The notes under the pieces: generated by a model
Told to the model about the DNA's origin: nothing
Databases searched by the model: none
Seen by the model: only the letters and a program-made list of their open reading frames with translations
Translations under genes and position numbers: made by a program
In this document: in pieces, positions 55,565 through 64,000 of the stretch
Position numbering within the stretch: the stretch's first letter is position 1
Layout: each line of letters starts with the position of its first letter
Origin: Isosphaeraceae bacterium
GTDB lineage: Bacteria; Planctomycetota; Planctomycetia; Isosphaerales; Isosphaeraceae
NCBI GenBank assembly: GCA_026004735.1
Contig: BPJS01000001.1
Coordinates: forward strand, 3,793,641 to 3,857,640
Length of the DNA stretch: 64,000 nucleotides
Direction of reading: 5' to 3'

Positions 55565-57259
55565 TCAGTGGGCGACCGAGAGCACGCGGCGGGCCTGAGC
55601 GAGGGCGCGCTGGAGGACGGTGTCGGTGGCGGGGTCGCCGAAGGAGGAGGGAAGCGGGTCGGACGCTGAGTCGGTGGCGGGCCGGGCTGCGGTCCGGACC
55701 GCGACGTCGGGCAGGACTCCCTGCTCGGAATAGGACTGGTTGGTGGGCGAATAAAATCGGGCGGTGGTGAGCTTGAGGCCGGCCGGAGCGGTGCGGAGGG
55801 GGAAGATGCTCTGAACCGAGCCTTTGCCGTAGCTTTTTTCGCCGATGACCAGAGCGCGGCGGTTTTCTTTCAAAGCGCCGGCGAGGATCTCGCCGGCGCT
55901 GGCGGTGTCGTGGTCGACGAGGACGGCGACGGGGAGCCGCCAGGAGACGCCGGGGCGAGCGCGATAGACGGCGTTCTGGCTTCCAGCGCGGCCGCGGGTC
56001 GAAACAATGATGCCGGAGTCGAGGAACTCGTCGGCGATTTCGACGGAGACGTCGAGCAGCCCGCCGGGGTTTCCCCGAAGGTCGAGCAGCAGGAACCGCA
56101 TGCCCGCTTGCTCGAGGGCGGACAGGGCGCGGCGGAGTTCTTCGGTCGAGCCTTTTTGGAAGCCGGTCAGTTGGATGTAGCCGATGCCGAGCACTGGATC
56201 GAGGATGCGGGCTTGGGAGACGCTGAGGACTTCGATCGGTCGGCGGACCAGGCGGAGGGTTTGGCGGGAGCCGTCGGGGGCGAGGATTGAGATTTCGACG
56301 GCCGATCCTTCGGGGCCTTGGAGCAGGGCGGCCGCTTCATCGAGGGCTAGACCGCGGATTTCCCGGCCGTCGATGGCGACGATCCGCTGGCCGACGGTCA
56401 GGCCGGCCGCAGCGGCCGGACCGCCGGGAATGATTCCGACGAGGAGCAAGCCAGCCGGATCGCTCTTTAGTTCGACACCGAGGCCGACGAAGTTGCCGTC
56501 GATGACCGAGTACAGGTCGTCGAGTTTGTCGGGCGAGAGGTAGGCCGAGTAGTCGTCCAGCGCGTCGCAGGCGCCGTAGACGAATTCGAGGATTAGGGCT
56601 GTGGGTTCGAGCTGAATGGCGCGGCGACCCAGCTCGACGGCCTCGCTGACGAAACGGCGTGCCTCTTCGCGTGAGTGAACCAGGAGCCTGTGGCGGCGGT
56701 TCTGGAGGGTCTGGCGTAGCCAGAGCACGCGGGCGGGGTCTGCGCCCGGAGCGTTGGTGTCGAGGAAGAGCGGTTCGCGGAGGGCGACTTCCAGGTTGTC
56801 CAGGCCGCGGCGTACCAGAGGCAGGGGCGAGACGGGGTCGACGTAGTGGGTTTCGATGCGTTCGAGGACTTCGTCAAAGAGGTCCAAAGCCTGATTGGCG
56901 GGCATCCGCAGGAGGATCTGGCGGAAGCTGGGATCCTGATAGCGGCGGGCGAGGCGGATGTGGGCTTCGCAGAGTCGGAGCCGGTGACGCAGCTCGACGC
57001 GGGCGGGCCAGCGCTCCAAAGCCCGCTCGTAGACGCGGATGGCGTCGGCCCACTGGCGGCGGCGCTCGAGCGAGAGGGCTTCGGAGAGGGCCTGTTCGGG
57101 GTCGGCCGGGTCAGGGGATGAGGCGGCCGGCGGTGTGGCGGGCGTGGCCGGCAGGCTGGGGACGACCTGGGCAGACAGTCGGGACGTCAGCGCTAGCAGC
57201 AGAGCCAGGAGGGGTGGGACGATTCTGAAGCGGCATCCGGCGAACGTCTCGACGGTCAT
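55565..57259 (-). CDS. S41 family C-terminal processing protease
   Basis: This 564-residue secreted protease has a signal peptide (PPLLALLLALTSRLSA, ~15-30), a TPR-like helical region (ADAIRVYERALERWPARVEL, ~72), a PDZ domain (~250-325; GLGVELKSDPAGLLLVGIIP) and an S41 catalytic domain. The serine/lysine dyad is in DTASAGEILAGAL (~455) and GEKSYGKGSVQ (~480). It resembles CtpA/CtpB tail-specific proteases of the periplasm, with an unusual N-terminal TPR extension. It lies downstream of an ECF-like sigma gene, with a 312-bp spacer. The substrate is unknown. Confidence 0.94.
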   Translation of the reverse strand: MTVETFAGCRFRIVPPLLALLLALTSRLSAQVVPSLPATPATPPAASSPDPADPEQALSEALSLERRRQWADAIRVYERALERWPARVELRHRLRLCEAHIRLARRYQDPSFRQILLRMPANQALDLFDEVLERIETHYVDPVSPLPLVRRGLDNLEVALREPLFLDTNAPGADPARVLWLRQTLQNRRHRLLVHSREEARRFVSEAVELGRRAIQLEPTALILEFVYGACDALDDYSAYLSPDKLDDLYSVIDGNFVGLGVELKSDPAGLLLVGIIPGGPAAAAGLTVGQRIVAIDGREIRGLALDEAAALLQGPEGSAVEISILAPDGSRQTLRLVRRPIEVLSVSQARILDPVLGIGYIQLTGFQKGSTEELRRALSALEQAGMRFLLLDLRGNPGGLLDVSVEIADEFLDSGIIVSTRGRAGSQNAVYRARPGVSWRLPVAVLVDHDTASAGEILAGALKENRRALVIGEKSYGKGSVQSIFPLRTAPAGLKLTTARFYSPTNQSYSEQGVLPDVAVRTAARPATDSASDPLPSSFGDPATDTVLQRALAQARRVLSVAH

Positions 57260-57571
57260 CGCGGGCGGACCCCCGCACCAACAGGCGCGGCGGAAGGTCC
57301 TGGCGGGAGATCGCCCTGCGATTCCCGATCCGGCGCCGGGGGGATCCGAACCGACCCACTCAAGGGGGGTGCGGGTCGGGGGTCACGAGGCGACCGGCCG
57401 GTGGACCGTCCGCACGCCGCTCCCTGGGTGCTTCTACTCGAGGTGAGAGACGTAGCTGGCGAGCGCGACGGCGGGCCACCGCGGAACAGGCGACGGGAAC
57501 CCGAGTCGGCCGAGAGCCGGAGGTGCCATCCGTGGAATCCCCCGTCTCCGCTGCGATTATAGCATATGGAT
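57260..57571. other. 312-bp leader region of the S41 protease gene
   Basis: On the minus strand a perfect TATAAT (57561-57556) lies just past the sigma gene stop, about 300 nt before the protease start; no good -35 is at the usual distance. Nothing else is recognised. Confidence 0.4.
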
Positions 57572-58345
57572 TCAAGCCCACGCCTGACGGCGCCGATCCA
57601 AGGCTGGTTTGCAATAGGTATGGAGGCCGACCTCGATCAGCTCTTCTTCCAGTTCGTCGAGGCTGGGGTGGTCGAGGGTGTCTTGAACGATCCGAAGCAG
57701 CCGATCTTCGAACTCGCGGCGGGCTAGGTGCAAGAGGCGGCGAAACTGGGATTCGCTGATCGGTTCGCCAGTTTGGGACGTGAAGGCCTCGGCCAGTTGG
57801 CGGCTACGCGCTTCGGGATGCCGCAGCCGCAGGTCAAGCGCTGTGTGGTAGCGCAGGTTTTTGCGTTGCTCGAGTTCCTGAAGCTCATCGAATGCGGCGT
57901 GGAGCAGTTCGGTGCGCCAGATGTGGAGGAACTGGAGATCGGATTCGGAGGGAGGCGGGACGATGGGCTGGGCTGGTTCGGGGAGATCATCGAGGCAGAG
58001 ATGGGCGCGTGCGGCCGAGGACTTGCGGTGTGAGGAGACGAGGTGGATGAGCGTTGTCTTCAAGTAGCTGCGAAACTTACCGCGCCCGGGGTTGGCATGG
58101 CGCAGACCGCCTTCGATGAAGCTGCGAGCGAAGTTTTGGAAGAGTTCGGCCGCGGACTCGGGGTCGCGGGTCAGCGCAAGCAAGTAGCGAAGGATGGCGG
58201 GGCCGTAGCGGCGGAGGAGCCGATCTTGAGCTTCGCGGGCGGACGGGCCATCGCCGCTGGCCTGGAAGACTTCGGTCCAGTTGGTCGGGATTTCGCGGAG
58301 GCGAGTCGGAGGACTGCTCTGGGGATCGGATGTCACGGCAGGCAA
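57572..58345 (-). CDS. ECF-like RNA polymerase sigma factor
   Basis: This 257-residue protein has sigma region 2 (AILRYLLALTRDPESAAELF with GKFRSYLKTTLIHLV, ~50-105) and a region 4-like helix-turn-helix (ARSRQLAEAFTSQTG and SESQFRRLLHLARREFEDRL, ~185-220). Both fit planctomycete ECF sigma factors; the linker between them is longer than normal. The start is TTG 58345 or GTG 58336, neither with a good ribosome site. It may direct transcription of envelope genes nearby; no anti-sigma gene is adjacent. Confidence 0.85.
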   Translation of the reverse strand: MPAVTSDPQSSPPTRLREIPTNWTEVFQASGDGPSAREAQDRLLRRYGPAILRYLLALTRDPESAAELFQNFARSFIEGGLRHANPGRGKFRSYLKTTLIHLVSSHRKSSAARAHLCLDDLPEPAQPIVPPPSESDLQFLHIWRTELLHAAFDELQELEQRKNLRYHTALDLRLRHPEARSRQLAEAFTSQTGEPISESQFRRLLHLARREFEDRLLRIVQDTLDHPSLDELEEELIEVGLHTYCKPALDRRRQAWA

Positions 58346-58383
58346 GCCCAGGGCCGAGCAGGTGGGGGTTGGCCCTTCTCAGT

Positions 58384-60227
<1,844 letters not shown>

Positions 60228-60231
<4 letters not shown>

Positions 60232-63200
60232 CGCAGGTCCTCCGCGGTAGACGGAGCCAGGGAAACGGGGGTAGAGCGAGAGACGGGGCTGTCGGAGTCG
60301 ACCTTGAGGGCGGCGTGGCCGTCGAGGCCGGGGGCGTCGGGGCGGTGCAGGTCGTGAATGACGATCGAGTTGGCGTTGAGGTTGGCGGCCGGGTTTTCCT
60401 GGCGGGCGATTTTTTGGGCGATCCCCTCGGCGGTTTCGTCGGGGCGGTAGAGGGAATGGAGGGTCGAGTGAACGGTTGCCAGGGCGCTGGCCAGCGATCG
60501 GCGGATGTCCGGATCGGCCTGGTCGCGGCAGACGTCGGCGATGCGATCCATGACGCCGAGGAGCGTATTGGTCCGGGAGCCGAATTCGGGCCGGGGACCG
60601 CGGACGAACTGGCGGACCGAGAGGCTGAGGGTCCGGGCCAGGTCGGGGGCGTCGGCCGGGGAACCGGCTAGGCGATCGGCCAGACTGAGCAACTGTTCGG
60701 GCGCGACCGGCTCGGGCGGAGCCGTGGCGGTGTTGGGAGCGCTTGGGCCGGGATCGGCCGCCAGGACGCGGGCCAGCTCGGCGTAGGCCAGGCCGAGGCC
60801 GTAGTGGGCGTCGACGTTTTCGCTGTCGACCTTGAGCGACTCGCGGAAGGTGGCGATCGTTTCGTTGAGCAGAGTCAGCCGCGCCGGGCTGTCGGGATCT
60901 TCCTGGAAGTATCGTCCCCAGAGAGCTCGCCCGAGTGCGTTGCGGACCTCGAAGTCGACGCTGAAGTCGAACTTGCGTGCCGGGATCTTGGTTTCGAGGA
61001 CCGAGCGATATTTGGCGATAGCCTCGTCGAGCAAGCCGTTGCGTTCGTCGACCTGAGCGGCCAGCCAGTTGATGACCCAGGGGGCCGGATGATCCAATTC
61101 GGTCGCGCGGGCCAGGGCGGCCAGGGCGTCGTCGTTGCGGCCCTCCTTGAGGTAGACGCGGGCGAGGTTGACCCAGCCGTCGGACTTGCCCATCTCGGCG
61201 ACGGCCTTGAAGGCGACCTCAGCCTGCTTTAGTTCGCCTTTTTGGGCGCCCTTGGTACCGCCCTCGAGAAGCAGGCCGATGCCGTAGTCGTTCCAGCGTT
61301 GCCAGAGCTGGTCCTCGGGGATGTCGGGGAGTTTGTTCTCGACGATGCTGGTGGAGCCGGCGACCGGCAGAGTCAGGGAGTCGGAGGCCATGACGACGAC
61401 CGGCAGCTCAGGTCCACCGCCCTTGCCGAAGATGTAGTCCATGTAGGTGCGGTCGAACTTGCGGTAGTTGACCTTGGCCTCGAGGGTGATCGGTTCGGTC
61501 AGTCCGTTGGGGACCTCGAGCGCGAAATGGACGACCTGGGCAGCTCCGGGCGGGATTTGCTTGTTGTAGAGCGGTACGAAGATATCTTGGGGGTTGCGGC
61601 GGTCGATCCGTTTGCCGTGGCGGTCGAGCATGTAGATGTTGATGAAGTGGGCGTAGGGATCGACCTGGCCGTCCGGTCCGATGCCGCCGGAGCGACCGAT
61701 CACCCGGTCGCCGACGCGGGCGATCAGCTCAACCCAGATTTCGTTGGAGTCGGCGGTTCCCTGGCTGAAGGGATGGCCGATATTGAGCGTGCGGACGACG
61801 GTCTCGACCAGGTAGCGCTGGCCAGGTTGGAGCGTGGGGACCTCGGGCCGAAGGGGGGCGAAGAGCGAACCGTCGATCGTTCCGCCGGTCTTGAGTCCGA
61901 AGATATCGATCCGAACTTTTTTGTCGGCGAGGAACCGGGCGTGTTGTTCGGCGACGTCGGCGCGGCCGCGAATGGTGGCCAGGCCGGTGTTGGCTGCGAT
62001 GAAGAGATGGTTGTGGACCTCGGTGCCACCCTTGCCGTCGAAGTCCTGGGCGCCGAATTCCCGCGATGGGAGGAGCGGCATGTGGCAATCGTTGCAACTG
62101 GTCTTGGCGACCTCGGGGTAGTAGAAGCTCTTGGCGTTGCCACCGGCGACGCCGGAGAGAACGAACGTGTCCCAATGGTTTTGGCCGCGAAGGAAGTCCT
62201 TGTAATGATTCAGAGCGAAGGGGAGCGAGACCTTGTGGCAGGTTGAGCAGAATTCGGGGTTGCGGTGGACTTCCGGCTTGAGGAACGTCCGCTTGTGCAT
62301 CTCAGGCTTGGCCTTGACCAATGTGTTGTTGACCCACTGGAGGAACGGGTTGTTGCTGTAGGCGAATGGGTAGTGTTGGGGTTCCTCGATGGTGTAGTCG
62401 GCGTTGCCGCGGGTGCTGCCGATGTGGGTGATGGCGTGGCAGGCGGTGCAGGTGATGCCGGCCTGGCTGCTGGGGGTGTTGACGTCGTCGTAATTGGGGT
62501 CGTCGAACGCGCCGGAGAAGAACGGGACGGGGTCGTGGCAGCCCGCGCACCAGCGGGCTGCTCGGGGGGAGCCGTCGCGTGCGATGGAGACCTGCCGGGT
62601 CTCACGGACGCTCTGCAAATAGGCCTTGTTGTTGAAGGAGCTGAAATGATGGGCTGAGTGAAACCAGCCGTTGTAGCTATCTTGATGACATTTGAGGCAG
62701 TACTCATCCATCATCAGGGCTTGTTCGGGGATGAGCTTGCCGCCGGCCAGTTTGACCTCGGAGGGGAAGGTGTAGGTCGGGTCGTTGGGCTTACGGCCGG
62801 CCCGAGGGTCGTGGGAGTGAAAGACGGCCATCAAGGCGATGAATGAGCCGACGCAGGCGACCCAGACTTTGGCCCATCGCCACTGGATCCTCGGACCCAT
62901 GACGCGGTGGTAGTAGTAGAGGCCGATGGCGGCCAGCGGCGTCAGCACATGGAGCCAGTAGATGACGTTTCGGATGCGGCGATCGCGGATGTCGATGAAC
63001 TCGCGCCAGAGGCCGAAGCCGGTGACCAGAAGGATCGTGGCGCAGGCCAGCAGGAGCAGACCGTAGCGGATGGCGCGCTTGTTGGGCCGGTTTCGGGCGG
63101 TGATCCAGTGGACCAGCCCGAAGACGACGAAGGGCACGACGAGGACGACCCCGAGTGCGATATGGACGACCAGCATCAGGAGCGAGAAATAGGTGTGCTG

Positions 63201-63371
63201 GACGTCCTTTTTAAGCCAGCCCATGAAGGTTACGCTGGCCAGGTAGGCGCCGTTGGCCGCCAGGAGGGCGAAACCGACCAGCACCGCCCAGAGCCAGGGC
63301 TTGAGGCGCGGTCCGATGGCGGGCTGGTAGACGAAGCCGCGCCGGTCTTTCATCGGGGCGGGATTCGACAT
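60228..63371 (-). CDS. pentahaem membrane cytochrome c fused to TPR domain
   Basis: This 1047-residue protein starts with about five membrane helices (up to residue ~185) containing several His that could bind haem b. A periplasmic region then holds five CxxCH sites: CLKCH (~223), CAGCH (~275), CTACH (~308), CSTCH (~375) and CNDCH (~427). A beta-rich middle part and TPR-like repeats (~700-890; AKYRSVLETKIPARKF) follow, then a low-complexity tail. This resembles a quinol-to-periplasm electron carrier with protein-docking repeats, and it is translationally coupled to the CRTAC1 lipoprotein. Electron donor and acceptor are unknown. The ATG has GAGG 9 nt upstream. Confidence 0.93.
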
Positions 63372-63512
63372 CGAAGAGGACCTCCCCCGGGTCGGAAATC
63401 GGGCACGCCAGCAGGCCGGAGCCGTGTCTTCCGCAAGTGCCTGGAGATTGAGGAGCGAAGATGAAGACCGGTTTGGGATCGCACGGTCAACCGGCGAGGC
63501 GTGACCTCAAGG

Positions 63513-63545
63513 CAGCATGCCGACCCGGGCAGACTCGGCATGCTG
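63513..63545 (-). terminator. strong hairpin after the partial gene
   Basis: CAGCATGCCGA (63513-63523) pairs perfectly with TCGGCATGCTG (63535-63545) over an 11-nt loop. It lies 35 nt downstream of the minus-strand stop at 63580. No T tract follows on that strand, so it may be a 3' stabiliser or a Rho-independent-like end. Confidence 0.5.
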
Positions 63546-63579
63546 GGCATCGATTCGGATTGAGGACAGAGGCTTGGTT

Positions 63580-64000
63580 TCAAGGGGCGGCGGTGGCCGC
63601 AGACCGGGAGGGGTCGGGGTTCCAGCCGCGGACGATTTGCTCGACGACCGGGCCAAGGCGAGCGTGGACCGCGTCGGGGTAGTGGGCGACGAGCCAGACG
63701 GTTTGGGTTGGGCCGGGGTAGCCGGCGGTGAGCTGCCGCGTCGGGATCGGCGGCGTGCCGGAGTCGAGCCGCGGCTGTCCCAGCCCGCTTGGGGCTAGCC
63801 GGGAGCCGTCACCGGGCGCGACGACTTCGACCAAGGCGAACGCGCCAGCCGGGCCGTTGTGTGTCTCGGTTCTCAACACCCGAGCCTCGGGAAGATTGGT
63901 CAAGCGATTGGCCAGCTCGAGGCCGAGCGCCACGGGGTCTGGATCGGGGATGGCCAGCGTTCGGTAGAGGACCAGCGAGGCACCCTCCGGCCCAGTCCAG
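63580..64000 (-). CDS. C-terminal part of an unknown protein, 5' end beyond window
   Basis: The frame is open to the window edge; about 139 residues are visible, ending at 63580. The visible part includes SLVLYRTLAIPDPDPVALGL and TQTVWLVAHYPDAVHARLG, with no signal, membrane helix or motif that identifies it. A GTG at 63933 is internal, since coding-like sequence continues upstream. I do not recognise the family. Confidence 0.7.
   Translation of the reverse strand, partial: WTGPEGASLVLYRTLAIPDPDPVALGLELANRLTNLPEARVLRTETHNGPAGAFALVEVVAPGDGSRLAPSGLGQPRLDSGTPPIPTRQLTAGYPGPTQTVWLVAHYPDAVHARLGPVVEQIVRGWNPDPSRSAATAAP

Overview
The window is GC-rich bacterial chromosome from a planctomycete, most likely an Isosphaeraceae-like member of Planctomycetota (inference). 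The signs are two DUF1549/DUF1553 plus DUF1501 gene pairs, large membrane Ser/Thr kinases, a planctomycete-type anti-sigma-like protein with a duplicated N-terminus, a CRTAC1-type VCBS/ASPIC lipoprotein beside a multihaem cytochrome, many secreted proteins of unknown family, and GTG/TTG starts. I see no prophage, insertion sequence, CRISPR array or plasmid function.

Layout. 1-3367: 3' part of a DUF1553 protein and its DUF1501 partner. 3652-7012: a zinc-finger Ser/Thr kinase, a 527-bp spacer with AT-rich patches, an XRE regulator and a small secreted protein. 7414-13818: an envelope cluster, with a lipoprotein metallopeptidase, a tandem WaaP/InaA-like kinase and a GT4-type glycosyltransferase on the minus strand, and a divergent MsbA-like ABC exporter with a coiled-coil insert. 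14595-17586: a second DUF1549/DUF1501 pair. 17604-27475: two giant secreted/membrane proteins (2191 and 1099 residues) in one translationally coupled operon; they appear to hold three copies of one ~1.1-kaa unit and are the best candidate for something undescribed. 27649-32808: inositol monophosphatase, anti-sigma-like/HEAT protein and a GT-C-like membrane protein. 33566-35204: ROK protein and an 80-residue unknown. 35236-39855: minus-strand operon of alpha/beta hydrolase, HTTM-like membrane protein, MalQ and a membrane metallopeptidase. 39905-39977: tRNA-Glu(CTC) with a clear promoter and terminator. 40144-46710: NadA, GlgB and a second Ser/Thr kinase with an exported sensor-like C-terminus. 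46723-50633: asparagine synthase, D-aminoacyl-tRNA deacylase and an outer-membrane porin. 50936-55529: a 47-residue small protein, nitrilase-like amidohydrolase, PEGA lipoprotein, an unknown 172-residue protein and a propeller-like protein. 55565-63371: S41 protease, ECF-like sigma factor, CRTAC1 lipoprotein and pentahaem membrane cytochrome with TPRs. 63580-64000: 3' end of a gene running off the window.

How the genes fit together. Housekeeping functions (tRNA-Glu, NadA, Dtd, GlgB, MalQ, SuhB-like phosphatase) lie among envelope and signalling genes. Start/stop overlaps of the ATGA type at 10256-10259, 24176-24179, 37790-37793, 39049-39052 and 60228-60231 mark coupled pairs: glycosyltransferase with kinase, the two giant proteins, hydrolase with membrane protein with MalQ, and cytochrome with CRTAC1 protein. 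Many long open frames lie antisense to real genes, as expected at this base composition, and are left out.
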